Below are positions 7,454-15,854 of a DNA stretch of 64,000 bases, piece after piece (the stretch's first letter is position 1; each line of letters starts with the position of its first letter). The DNA lies in NCBI RefSeq assembly GCF_001428245.1, contig NZ_LMRV01000099.1, forward strand, positions 864-64,863. Reading direction: 5' to 3'. The position numbers and the translations under genes are program-made. This stretch comes from Paenibacillus sp. Soil522 (lineage in GTDB: Bacteria > Bacillota > Bacilli > Paenibacillales > Paenibacillaceae). The notes under the pieces were generated by a model, which saw nothing but the letters and a program-made list of their open reading frames with translations, had not been told where the DNA came from and did not search any database.

Positions 7454-8971
7454 ATGATGTCGACAAAACATAACGATGCTCTGCAAAGCTTTACGGAAAC
7501 GATTCGAAAAATAAAGAGCTATGACGAAGCACTCGGCGTTCTGTACTGGGATCTGCGCACCGGCGCGCCCCGCAAAGGGATGGATAATCGTTCCGAGGTC
7601 ATCGGCGCTTTGTCCGCTGACCAGTTCAATCTGTCAACCTCGCCTGAGCTGGGAGAGTGGCTGTCCACGCTGGAGGAAAGCAAGGTTTATTCGAATCTCA
7701 GTGAAATCGAGCAGCGTCTAGTGACAGAGACTCGCAAGGAATATGACCGCAGCGTAAAAATTCCGCCGAAGCTTTATCAAGAATATGTAGTGCTATCCTC
7801 GCAATCCGAATCCAAGTGGGAGGAAGCCAAAGAAAATAATGATTATGCGGGCTTCCAGCCGTATTTGGAGAAAGTTATATCATACACGAATCAATTTATC
7901 GATCTGTGGGGTGCCAAAGCGACTCGTTATGATACGCTGCTTGATCAGTACGAGCCTGGGATGACGGTAGCAGAGCTGGACCAAGTATTCGGAGGCTTGC
8001 GTGAGCAGCTCGTACCGCTGGCAGCTGCAATCGCGAATTCGCCCCATCAGCCCGACACCTCATTCCTAAAGCAAAATTATGATAAACCGGCGCAAAAAGC
8101 ATTTAGCTTATACATACTGGAGCAAATGGGCTATAGCTTCGAAGCAGGACGGCTGGATGAGAGCGTTCATCCATTCGCAACCGGTCTTAGCCCGGGTGAT
8201 GTTCGGATTACGACGCGTTATTTGGAAAATGATGTTACGAGCGCTTTGTTTGGCACGATTCATGAGGGCGGTCATGCGCTGTATGAGCAAAACATTATGG
8301 AGGAGCTCATCGGCACGACACTCTGCACTGGAACTTCGATGGGCATCCACGAGTCACAATCCCGCTTCTGGGAAAATGTAATCGGCCGCAGCAGACCGTT
8401 CTGGAATCGTTATTTCGGCGAGCTTCAGAAGCGGTTTCCGGGTCAGCTGGATGTCAGCGTTGATCAATTTTATCGCGGGAATAACGTTGTGCAGCCATCG
8501 CTTATCCGTATTGAAGCAGATGAGCTGACCTACAATCTGCATATTATTATCCGCTACGAGATGGAGAAGCTCATCTTCAATGAAGGTGTGAAGGCAGCTG
8601 AGTTGCCTGCGATTTGGAACGATAAATATAAAGAGTACTTAGGCGTGACACCACCAAACGACGCGGAGGGCGTTCTTCAGGACGTGCACTGGTCGGGCGG
8701 CGCCTTCGGCTACTTCCCGTCCTACTCGCTCGGAAATATGTACGCTGCACAGATTGCCGATACGATGGAGCGGGAGCTTGAAGGCTTCTGGACGAAGGTT
8801 GGAAATGGCGAGTTATTGCCGATTAAGCAATGGCTGACTGAGCGGATTTACAAATACGGTAAGCTGAGAACACCTTCTGAACTTATTCAAAATGTAACGG
8901 GCAAGCCGCTTGATCCTCAGCATTTGGTCGCGTATTTAACGAAGAAATATACCGATATCTACAAGCTGTAG
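7454..8971 (+). CDS. M32-family metallocarboxypeptidase
   Basis: A 505-aa cytoplasmic zinc carboxypeptidase (Taq/YpwA type) that trims C-terminal residues from peptides. The HEXXH motif is HEGGH at residues 270-274 (IHEGGHALYEQ), followed by the conserved GIHESQSRFWEN segment that supplies the third ligand. RIEADELTYNLHI and the C-terminal GxFGYFPSYxLGNMYAAQ block are family signatures. Length is normal for the family. AAGGTGG lies upstream of tandem ATGs; the first is taken. Single-gene unit with a strong terminator at 9001. Confidence 0.95.
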   Translation: MMSTKHNDALQSFTETIRKIKSYDEALGVLYWDLRTGAPRKGMDNRSEVIGALSADQFNLSTSPELGEWLSTLEESKVYSNLSEIEQRLVTETRKEYDRSVKIPPKLYQEYVVLSSQSESKWEEAKENNDYAGFQPYLEKVISYTNQFIDLWGAKATRYDTLLDQYEPGMTVAELDQVFGGLREQLVPLAAAIANSPHQPDTSFLKQNYDKPAQKAFSLYILEQMGYSFEAGRLDESVHPFATGLSPGDVRITTRYLENDVTSALFGTIHEGGHALYEQNIMEELIGTTLCTGTSMGIHESQSRFWENVIGRSRPFWNRYFGELQKRFPGQLDVSVDQFYRGNNVVQPSLIRIEADELTYNLHIIIRYEMEKLIFNEGVKAAELPAIWNDKYKEYLGVTPPNDAEGVLQDVHWSGGAFGYFPSYSLGNMYAAQIADTMERELEGFWTKVGNGELLPIKQWLTERIYKYGKLRTPSELIQNVTGKPLDPQHLVAYLTKKYTDIYKL

Positions 8972-9000
8972 TGCTGGAGCGAAGCTTGCAGGAATGAATA

Positions 9001-9051
9001 GAAGGCAGTCCGGTCGTCCTTTGACGATGTGCGGGCAGCTTTCTTTTTTTT
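9001..9051 (+). terminator. Terminator of the M32 peptidase gene
   Basis: GAAGGCAGTCCG pairs with CGGGCAGCTTTC (one mismatch), capped by TCGTC-cttt-GACGA, and is followed by eight T. Confidence 0.85.
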
Positions 9052-9130
9052 GTACACATTCACCGCCTAGAACACTGCCGCATAGGCTGGAGTACATTTA
9101 TTAAACGCAATTGCGCGGGAGGGAAGAAAC

Positions 9131-10141
9131 ATGAAAAGACGAATGATGTGGTCACTGATGCTTACGGTAGCGCTCGTCATGTCTGCGGCTTTGGCAGGCT
9201 GCGGCAAAGGAGATTCGGAAAATGTGAAAATCCGAATTGGCGAAGTAACACGCTCGGTATTTTATGCGCCGGAGTATGTGGCGGTCGCGAAAGGTTTTTT
9301 TGAAGAGGAAGGTCTTGATGTGGAATTGACGACGACGCCGGGTGGCGACAAAACGATGACAGCATTGCTCTCGAATGTCATCGATGTTGCGCTTGTTGGC
9401 TCAGAAACGTCTATTTATGTGTATCAGCAGGGCACGGATGATCCGATTATTAACTTTGCTCAGCTTACGCAGACTGACGGCACGTTTCTCGTTGCCAGAG
9501 AGGCAGATGAAAGCTTCGATTGGAATTCGTTAAAAGGGAGTGTGTTCCTCGGACAAAGAAAAGGGGGCATGCCGCAAATGGCTGGCGAGTTTGCGCTGAA
9601 GAAGCTGGGAATCGATCCTAAGACTGATTTGGAGCTTATTCAAAACGTTGATTTTGCTAATATTCCTGCGGCCTTTGCATCAGGAACCGGCGATTATGTC
9701 CAGCTGTTCGAACCGACGGCTTCGATTTTTGAGAAGGAAGGCAAAGGCTATGTTGTCGCATCGTTTGGCGCTGAAAGCGGCCACCTGCCTTATACCGTCT
9801 TTATGGCGAAGCAGAGTTACATCAACAAGAACAAAAAAGCTATACAATCGTTTACGAATGCCATTTATAAAGCGCAGCTATGGGTAGAGAGCAACGATGC
9901 CGAGACGATTGCGGATGTTGTGCTTCCTTATTTTGAAAATGTAGATCGCGATATTCTCGTTAGCTCCATCGACCGTTACAAGCAGCAAGGCTCGTACGCA
10001 ACTGATCCGATCATTGACGAAGCGGAATGGAATAACCTGCTCGACGTCATTACGACGGCAGGAGAGCTGGAAAAACGTACGGAGCATAGCGAGCTGGTAG
10101 ACACCGGCTTTGCGGAAAAAGCGATCGAAGCGATGAAATAG
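9131..10141 (+). CDS. NitT/TauT-type ABC transporter substrate-binding lipoprotein
   Basis: A 336-aa lipoprotein: signal peptide with lipobox LAGC, Cys24 as lipid anchor. The mature part reads VRIGEV-like IRIGEVTRSVFYAPEYVAVAKGFFEEEGLDV, typical of SsuA/ThiY/NMT1-like periplasmic-binding type 2 proteins. It is followed by ATPase and permease genes that complete an importer. The substrate (sulfonate, nitrate, pyrimidine or similar) cannot be read from the sequence. Confidence 0.9.
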   Translation: MKRRMMWSLMLTVALVMSAALAGCGKGDSENVKIRIGEVTRSVFYAPEYVAVAKGFFEEEGLDVELTTTPGGDKTMTALLSNVIDVALVGSETSIYVYQQGTDDPIINFAQLTQTDGTFLVAREADESFDWNSLKGSVFLGQRKGGMPQMAGEFALKKLGIDPKTDLELIQNVDFANIPAAFASGTGDYVQLFEPTASIFEKEGKGYVVASFGAESGHLPYTVFMAKQSYINKNKKAIQSFTNAIYKAQLWVESNDAETIADVVLPYFENVDRDILVSSIDRYKQQGSYATDPIIDEAEWNNLLDVITTAGELEKRTEHSELVDTGFAEKAIEAMK

Positions 10142-10169
10142 ACACGGGGCAAGAAACGGAGGCTTAGGC

Positions 10170-10973
10170 ATGTCGCATGAACCGGTGCTTGAGCTGCAGC
10201 AATTATCACATGTTTATGTGAATGAAAAGGGAGCCTCGCTCGCGGTTGAGCAAATTGAGCTGACGGTTGACCGCGGGGAGTTTATTAGTCTGGTCGGCCC
10301 CAGCGGTTGCGGCAAGACGACGGTGCTTAGCTTGCTCGCCGGCTTGTTTCCTCCGACAAAGGGCCAAGTACTGTTAAACGGGGAGCGGGTTGCCGGCCCC
10401 TCGCCCAAGGTAGGCTATATGCTGCAGCAGGATTATTTGTTTCCATGGCGCACGATAAGTGAAAACGCCGCGATAGGGCTTGAGATCAGCGGCCGGAAGA
10501 CGGAGAAGAGGCTTCAAGCCGTCGATGCGCTGCTCGGAGAGCTGGGCTTGCCTGAATCAGGCCGCAGATATCCGCATGAGCTGTCGGGCGGCATGAGGCA
10601 AAGGGTCGCGCTGGCAAGAACGCTGGCCACCGAGCCTGAGGTGCTTTTGCTCGATGAGCCGTTCTCCGCGCTGGATCTGCATATCAAGCTTCAGCTTGAG
10701 GAGTTGGTTCACCAGACGCTGAAGCGGCTTGGCAAAACGGCTGTGCTCGTGACGCATGATCTTGCCGAAGCGGCTGCGATGAGCGATCGCATCATCGTGC
10801 TCGGCCGCAACCCAGGCCATATACGCTGCGAGATGGAAATACCGGATGATATTCGCCGGGCAACGCCAATGGCGGCACGCAGGCTACCGGGCTTTCAAGA
10901 GCTATTTGAACGGTTATGGGCTGAGCTTGATAAGGAAGATATGGAAGGCGAAGGAGGTGGACAGAGTGGATGA
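10170..10973 (+). CDS. NitT/TauT-type ABC transporter ATP-binding protein
   Basis: A 267-aa ATPase. Walker A GPSGCGKTT at ~43, Q-loop MLQQDYLFPWRT, signature LSGGMRQR, Walker B LLLDEPFSALD and the switch His in VTHDLAEA are all present, so it should be active. The LFPWRT/N Q-loop context is typical of the SsuB/TauB group. GGAGG lies before the ATG. It overlaps the permease start by 8 nt. Confidence 0.93.
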   Translation: MSHEPVLELQQLSHVYVNEKGASLAVEQIELTVDRGEFISLVGPSGCGKTTVLSLLAGLFPPTKGQVLLNGERVAGPSPKVGYMLQQDYLFPWRTISENAAIGLEISGRKTEKRLQAVDALLGELGLPESGRRYPHELSGGMRQRVALARTLATEPEVLLLDEPFSALDLHIKLQLEELVHQTLKRLGKTAVLVTHDLAEAAAMSDRIIVLGRNPGHIRCEMEIPDDIRRATPMAARRLPGFQELFERLWAELDKEDMEGEGGGQSG

Positions 10974-11853
10974 ACGCAGAAGGCCGGATCTTAGAAATGC
11001 GGAGAAGCCGGAAAGGGCGGCTGTTTCCGGTATACAGGAGGATCGCCTCTTTTGGATGAGCGAGCTTCATGTCCGCTTTAAAAAACGGAAGCGGCGGATA
11101 ACGGCTGCTGTCGTTGCGACCCAAGCTGTCCTGCTTCTTCTATTTGTTAGCTTATGGGAAGCAGCGGGGCGAAATGATTGGATTGATCCCTTGCTGTTCA
11201 GCTATCCGTCCAAAATGTTTTTGCAGTTATGGAAGACGATGGCTGACGGATCCATTTGGCCGCATATTGGCGTGACGGTGACCGAAACGGCAGCAGGTTT
11301 TCTGCTTGGAACATTGCTGGGAACTGCGATAGCCGCTGCGCTGTGGTGGTTTCCATTTTTGTCGCGCGTATTTGATCCTTATTTGGTCGTTCTTAACAGT
11401 ATGCCGAAGGTGGCGCTGGGTCCAATCTTTATTGTGGGGCTTGGTCCGGGATTTATGTCGATCGTGGCCATCACCTTGTCGGTGACCGTTATCATTACGA
11501 CGTTAAACATATACAACCGTTTTCGAGAAATCGACTCCGGCTATATTAAGGTAGTCAGGCTGCTCGGAGCTTCCCGTTTCCAATTGTTCAAGCTCGTTAT
11601 TTTGCCTGGCTCATTTCCCGTCATTATTTCAACCTTAAAGGTAAATGTCGGTTTGGCGTGGATTGGCGTCATCGTTGGCGAGTTTCTCGTCGCGAAGCTG
11701 GGTCTTGGCTATTTGATTATATACGGCTTTCAGGTATTCAATTTCACGCTGGTCCTGTCAAGCCTGATTGTTATTGCGGTAGTTGCAACAGTTATGTATC
11801 AGCTCGTTGCCGCGCTCGAGAGACGGTTGACGGCAGGCTGGCGCGAGCGGTAG
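10966..11853 (+). CDS. NitT/TauT-type ABC transporter permease
   Basis: A 295-aa BPD_transp_1 membrane protein. A GTG at 10966 is preferred over earlier in-frame starts because AAGGAGG (10951-10957) lies 8 nt upstream and the gene then overlaps the ATPase gene by only 8 nt. After a ~40-residue basic cytoplasmic head come about six helices. The coupling EAA-like loop is GYIKVVRLLGASRFQLFKLVILPGSFP. The long charged N-terminus is slightly unusual. Confidence 0.9.
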   Translation: MDERRRPDLRNAEKPERAAVSGIQEDRLFWMSELHVRFKKRKRRITAAVVATQAVLLLLFVSLWEAAGRNDWIDPLLFSYPSKMFLQLWKTMADGSIWPHIGVTVTETAAGFLLGTLLGTAIAAALWWFPFLSRVFDPYLVVLNSMPKVALGPIFIVGLGPGFMSIVAITLSVTVIITTLNIYNRFREIDSGYIKVVRLLGASRFQLFKLVILPGSFPVIISTLKVNVGLAWIGVIVGEFLVAKLGLGYLIIYGFQVFNFTLVLSSLIVIAVVATVMYQLVAALERRLTAGWRER

Positions 11854-11892
11854 GATGTAGAAATAAAATCCTACTGTTCGCGAGGTTATTTC

Positions 11893-12861
11893 ATGGGCAT
11901 TCGTATTATCAAAACGGCGTTAGCCACCATCGCAGCTATTTATACCGCCGTTTATCTGGGACTGGAGCCGCCTCTTGGAGCCGGTATTCTCGCGATACTC
12001 GGCGTCGAAGTGACGAGAATGAAAGGGCTGAAGAGCGCATTCGTCCGATTTATCGCCTCCGTGCTCGGACTTTTTTTTGCATCGCTTATTTTTACCTTGT
12101 TCGGCTTTCAGATATGGGCGGTTGCTTTATTTATTCTCATCACTTTTCCTGTATTATCGCGATTTCAATTAAAGGATGGCATTGTCACAAGCTCGGTTAT
12201 CGTCTTTCATTTGTTTAATCGGGCCGAAGTGACGACGGGGATTATCGGCAATGAGATTTTGCTGCTGTTCACCGGTCTCGGATGGGCGACGATCGTGAAC
12301 ATTATTTACATGCCGAAGGATGAGCATCAACTAGGCTTTTACCGCTCAGCGATCGAGCGAAGCTTTGGCGTTATTTTTCAAGAGATGGCGCTCACGCTGC
12401 GCAATCCAGCGCATGTGTGGAACGGCGGGGAAATATTAGAAGCCTACAATGCGATCGAGGAAGGCGCGCTTCGCTCCGTCCGCAACCGGGAGAATCGGCT
12501 TTGGGGCCAGGAGCAGTATTGGTCTACTTACTTCGAAATGAGACGGCAGCAGCTTGAATCGGTGCAGCAGATGCTCGTCGAGCTGGCGTTTGTATTCGAG
12601 AAATTCCCTCAGGCAGTCATGATTGCCGAATTGCTTGATCAGCTTTCGAGCGATGTGAAATCGGATGTGTACGAAGGCAACGTCGAAGAACGGATATTCG
12701 AGCTGGCGCAATTATTCCGTGCGATGGAGCTCCCAAAATCACGGGATGAGTTCGAAATTCGCGCAGCACTTCTCATGCTGCTCCGTGAGCTGGAGAGGTA
12801 TATAAGCATTGCGAAGCGATTAAAAAAAAGAAAAGTCATGTCGTCCGAACTTCAGCCATAG
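11893..12861 (+). CDS. Aromatic acid exporter family (FUSC/DUF939-like) protein
   Basis: A 322-aa protein with four to six N-terminal helices (MGIRIIKTALATIAAIYTAVYL ... GAGILAILGVEVTRMKG) and a C-terminal cytoplasmic helical domain. The family (YqjA-like in Bacillus, related to ArAE/FUSC transporters) is proposed to export aromatic acids; direct evidence is limited. It starts 39 nt after the ABC permease and may share its transcript. Its 3' side runs into the tandem hairpin array without a clear separate terminator. Confidence 0.8.
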   Translation: MGIRIIKTALATIAAIYTAVYLGLEPPLGAGILAILGVEVTRMKGLKSAFVRFIASVLGLFFASLIFTLFGFQIWAVALFILITFPVLSRFQLKDGIVTSSVIVFHLFNRAEVTTGIIGNEILLLFTGLGWATIVNIIYMPKDEHQLGFYRSAIERSFGVIFQEMALTLRNPAHVWNGGEILEAYNAIEEGALRSVRNRENRLWGQEQYWSTYFEMRRQQLESVQQMLVELAFVFEKFPQAVMIAELLDQLSSDVKSDVYEGNVEERIFELAQLFRAMELPKSRDEFEIRAALLMLLRELERYISIAKRLKKRKVMSSELQP

Positions 12862-12890
12862 AATGTAGAGGGAAAAATTCGTTGCGAGGC

Positions 12891-13398
12891 AAGCGTAAAC
12901 GGCTGGCGACGACTAGGGGAGGCGCAGCTATCGTTTCGCGCAGAAATGCAAGCGTGATTATTAGGGAGAAACCTGTAACGTCTTGCAATTCAAGCGTAAA
13001 CGGCTGGCGGAGACTAGGGGTGACGCAGCTATCGTTCCGCGTAGAAATACAAGCGTGATTATAGGGAGGAGCCTGTAACGTCTTGCATTTCAAGCGTAAA
13101 CGGCTGGCGGCGGGCTAGGGGAGGCGCAGCTATCGATTCGCTCAGAAATGTAAGTATGTTTATAGGTGAGGAATCTATAATATCTTGTATTTTCAAGCGT
13201 AGATGGCCGGCGGCGGCTAGTAGCGGCGCAGCATACGTTTAGCTGAGAAATATAAGCACCGTTATAAGTGTGAGACTTATGTATTCTTATATATCAAGCG
13301 TAACGGCTGCATCCGGCCTTGTACGGTTCTAGCCTTTCGTTCCGCAAAGATCTATATGGATCGCTATAAGTATGAAACTTATATAATCTTATATTTCG
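12891..13398. repeat. Five tandem ~101-bp non-coding units, each with a conserved hairpin
   Basis: Units begin with AAGCGTA at 12891, 12992, 13092, 13195 and 13296 (periods 101, 100, 103, 101 bp). Units 1-3 are very similar; units 4 and 5 diverge progressively. Each has a 5' block (CGGCTGGCGRC..CTAGGGG..GCGCAGC) and a 3' hairpin. The stem keeps pairing while its sequence changes: inner arms TTATAGG/CCTGTAA (unit 2), TTATAG/CTATAA (3), TATAAGT/ACTTATG (4), TATAAGT/ACTTATA (5); outer arms AAATRYAAG/CTTGYATTT. No ORF spans it. It occupies the whole gap between the exporter gene and the cotE promoter. Confidence 0.9.
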
Positions 13399-13410
13399 AG
13401 AAAATTAACA

Positions 13411-13440
13411 GTCACCCTAGACGAATGTCCTGCATACACT
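13411..13440 (+). promoter_or_regulatory. Sigma-E-like promoter of cotE
   Basis: The -10 element CATACACT (13433-13440) matches the sigma-E consensus CATACANT. GTCACCCT (13411-13418), 14 bases upstream, is a partial match to the -35 GTCATATT. It lies 35 nt before the cotE start. Known: B. subtilis cotE has sigma-E and sigma-K promoters, which fits. Confidence 0.65.
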
Positions 13441-13474
13441 TTAAATGAATGATTGTATGGAGGAGGTTAAATCA

Positions 13475-14038
13475 ATGACTATTGCAGATAAACAGCTCCA
13501 GTACAGAGAAATAATTACGAAAGCTGTCTGCGGCAAAGGTCGTAAGTTTTCCACTGTAACCCATACCGTAACACCGCCTCATCATCCGACCAGTATTTTG
13601 GGAGCATGGATAATCAACCATCAATATGAAGCGGTTCGTTCGGGCGACGGCATTGAGGTAATTGGTACTTACGATATCAACATTTGGTATTCGTACAGCA
13701 AAAACTCGCAAACAGACGTAGCTAAGGAATCCGTGCATTATGTCGAGCATGTCAACCTCTCCTATGTAGATCCGAAGCATCGGCCTTCTACAGTGGAAGT
13801 GTCAGCCGACGTGATACAGGAGCCGAACTGTATCGAAGCGAATATTTCTTCGAACGGCTCCAGTGTGGTGATTCGTGTAGAACGTGAGTTTTCGGTGGAG
13901 CTAGTTGCCGAGACTAAGGTTTGCGTGGCAGTACTTCCAGGCGGTTGCGGCGACCTGGACGGCAAGGATCTGGAATTCAGCCTCGGCGATAACGATTATG
14001 AGGATTTGGATCCGGATTTGCTGGACGAAGAGCTTTAA
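13475..14038 (+). CDS. cotE: Outer spore coat morphogenetic protein CotE
   Basis: A 187-aa protein. The start at 13475 follows AGGAGG; an earlier in-frame ATG at 13445 lacks a site. REIITKAVCGKGRKFSTVTHTVTP, SSILGGWIINH-like TSILGAWIINHQY, GTYDINIWYSYSKNSQT and EPNCIEANIS are hallmarks of CotE, and the C-terminus is acidic as in the family. CotE sits between inner and outer coat of the forespore and recruits outer-coat proteins. Position upstream of mutS-mutL is the conserved order in Bacillales. A sigma-E-like promoter precedes it and a strong terminator follows. Confidence 0.95.
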   Translation: MTIADKQLQYREIITKAVCGKGRKFSTVTHTVTPPHHPTSILGAWIINHQYEAVRSGDGIEVIGTYDINIWYSYSKNSQTDVAKESVHYVEHVNLSYVDPKHRPSTVEVSADVIQEPNCIEANISSNGSSVVIRVEREFSVELVAETKVCVAVLPGGCGDLDGKDLEFSLGDNDYEDLDPDLLDEEL

Positions 14039-14093
14039 GCAAGCCGGGAAGCTTTGCTGTCAAGGTATCATATGCTGCGTGAGCAGCAAATTC

Positions 14094-14117
14094 GAGGGCG
14101 AAAGCCCTCTTTTTTTT
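14094..14117 (+). terminator. Terminator of cotE
   Basis: Perfect GAGGGC-GAAA-GCCCTC tetraloop hairpin followed by eight T. Confidence 0.93.
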
Positions 14118-14172
14118 GGAAATTTTTTCAGGCGTAAAATCACTCCGACAAAAATGACTAAAGGCGGGAAGC

Positions 14173-15591
14173 ATGATGGCTTCGACGTGGATATGGAGGG
14201 GCAGCTACGACAGGTTGGAGAAGGTTACATATCATGAAAATGGTCTGCATGTCTCAGGGGAACGAAACGGGCAGCCGCTGCATGCGCAGCCATGGACCGA
14301 AGTGAAGGCAGGCGATGCGGTGATCGCATGGTCGGATGCCCGTTCGATCGATTGCAGCCGTTTTAAAGGCGCCTGGGTGCTTAATATTAATGGTCACATA
14401 GCCATAAAGCTGTCAGAAGCAGAGAAGCAGCGGATTTGGCGCCGGGCCGGCCTTTGCGGCGGTCCTAAGGCTGAGAGTGAGCGTTTGTATCGCATCGGCA
14501 TTGTTCATTTGGAGCCGGTGGAAATGGTGCGCATTGACGTCTCGGGAAAAACGGTGCAAGGAAAGCCGCTGCTGCCTGCGGGTACTGGCGGCTGGCCGGA
14601 GGATCCGGCAATGCGGCGAGTGATTCATACTGCCGTTTCGGCGCTGTATGCGTTAGGCCTCGATATCGGCGAGGCCGTGATCTCGCTTGGCGGGGACGGG
14701 CGCACAGCCGTCCGCACCGCTTGGCCGAAGCTGAGTGATACGAGGCTGGAGGCGGCAGTGCTGCGGCGATTCGCCGCTTGGCATGCGGCGGCGAGAGCGG
14801 AGGCTGTGGGTCGGCAGCTGCTTATTGGCGCCGATCCGGAGTTTGTGCTTGTGACGCCGGCGGGGAAGGTGGCTTCGGCGTCGCGGTTTTTTGGAGCTGG
14901 CGTCGGCGGGGCAGCAGGGACCGACGCCGTGCTTGTCGGGCGGCGGCTGTTCTATCCCGTCGCCGAGCTGCGGCCCGAGCCGGCAGATAGCCCGGCCGCG
15001 CTCGCCGCGAACGTGCGGCGGCTGTTGCTGCGCGCCGCCGAACGCATCAGCGACCCCGCATTGCGCTGGGCCGCAGGAGCGATGCCCGTGCCGGGGCTTG
15101 CGCTCGGCGGGCACATCCACATCAGCGGAGCGCCGCTTACAAGCCGCTTGCTCCGCTTGCTCGACAGCTACGCGGCATTCCCGCTCGCTCTTATCGAGGA
15201 CCCCGCAGGGCGGGCACGCCGTCCCCGTTACGGTACGCTCGGGGACTTTCGCCAGCAGCCGCATGGCGGGTTCGAATACCGGACGCTGCCGAGCTGGCTC
15301 ATCTCGCCGGCAGCGGCAAAGGCTGCCTTCGCTGTGGCGCTGCTATGCGCTCGCGAGGCGCTAAACATCGACTACATTCCTGCTCTGGATGAGCGGTATG
15401 CAGAAGCCTATTATGCCGGCGACCGCTCCGGGCTGGCCGGCTGCTTAGACGGCCTTGCCGCATCCATCTCCGCCACTCCCGGCTACGACGCGCTCGCTCG
15501 CTTTATCGAGCCGTTGTTCGAGGCTGCGCGGCGCGGCACGACATGGGATGAGAGCTCGGATATTCGCGTCAAATGGCGGATACCCCAATAA
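14173..15591 (+). CDS. Putative amidoligase (COOH-NH2 ligase type 2-like)
   Basis: A 472-aa protein. Residues ~1-200 form a head of unknown family. Residues ~218-420 look like the phage-type COOH-NH2 ligase domain: IGADPEFVL (218), AELRPEP, GGHIHIS with His314/His316, and GTLGDFRQQPHGGFEYRTLPSWL. These ATP-grasp/GCS-related enzymes are predicted to form amide bonds; substrate unknown. Placement between cotE and mutS suggests, as inference only, a coat- or peptide-modifying role. Base composition rises sharply to very GC-rich from ~14700 to 15540. AAGGCGGG precedes tandem ATGs at 14173/14176. Ends at its own terminator. Confidence 0.75.
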   Translation: MMASTWIWRGSYDRLEKVTYHENGLHVSGERNGQPLHAQPWTEVKAGDAVIAWSDARSIDCSRFKGAWVLNINGHIAIKLSEAEKQRIWRRAGLCGGPKAESERLYRIGIVHLEPVEMVRIDVSGKTVQGKPLLPAGTGGWPEDPAMRRVIHTAVSALYALGLDIGEAVISLGGDGRTAVRTAWPKLSDTRLEAAVLRRFAAWHAAARAEAVGRQLLIGADPEFVLVTPAGKVASASRFFGAGVGGAAGTDAVLVGRRLFYPVAELRPEPADSPAALAANVRRLLLRAAERISDPALRWAAGAMPVPGLALGGHIHISGAPLTSRLLRLLDSYAAFPLALIEDPAGRARRPRYGTLGDFRQQPHGGFEYRTLPSWLISPAAAKAAFAVALLCAREALNIDYIPALDERYAEAYYAGDRSGLAGCLDGLAASISATPGYDALARFIEPLFEAARRGTTWDESSDIRVKWRIPQ

Positions 15592-15624
15592 ACGTCGTTC
15601 AGCAAGTAATAAAACTCAAAATAC

Positions 15625-15672
15625 GGGCGCCTACAGTTGAAAGTAAATCTATGGCGCCCTCTTTCGTTTTTC
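15625..15672 (+). terminator. Terminator of the amidoligase gene
   Basis: GGGCGCC at 15625-15631 pairs with GGCGCCC at 15653-15659, followed by TCTTTCGTTTTT. Confidence 0.75.
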
Positions 15673-15722
15673 GTTCCGAAGCGAGTTCACCGTTTTCGCT
15701 TATGGCGCACATCTGTTCCGCT

Positions 15723-15731
15723 TGTTATAAT
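15723..15731 (+). promoter_or_regulatory. Extended -10 promoter for mutSL
   Basis: TGTTATAAT (TG-N-TATAAT) lies about 125 nt before the mutS start and just after the upstream terminator. No good -35 is seen, consistent with an extended -10 promoter. Motif-based. Confidence 0.5.
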
Positions 15732-15854
15732 GGGTATCTAATGTTTATTGCGGGGGATACAAGGCTTAAGTGGACTTGCGCATGTAATTAACGATATTAA
15801 ATATTGAGATTCGGACGAAGCGTCAGGATATAAACGTTTTTGAGGAGGATCGGA

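Noticed and set aside
12891..13398. CRISPR array
   Set aside because: The repeated unit is ~101 bp with gradual divergence throughout; there are no short identical repeats separated by unique spacers and no cas genes.
14653..15264. Long open frames on the opposite strand of the amidoligase gene
   Set aside because: High GC creates open shadow frames; no ribosome site and composition fits the forward gene.
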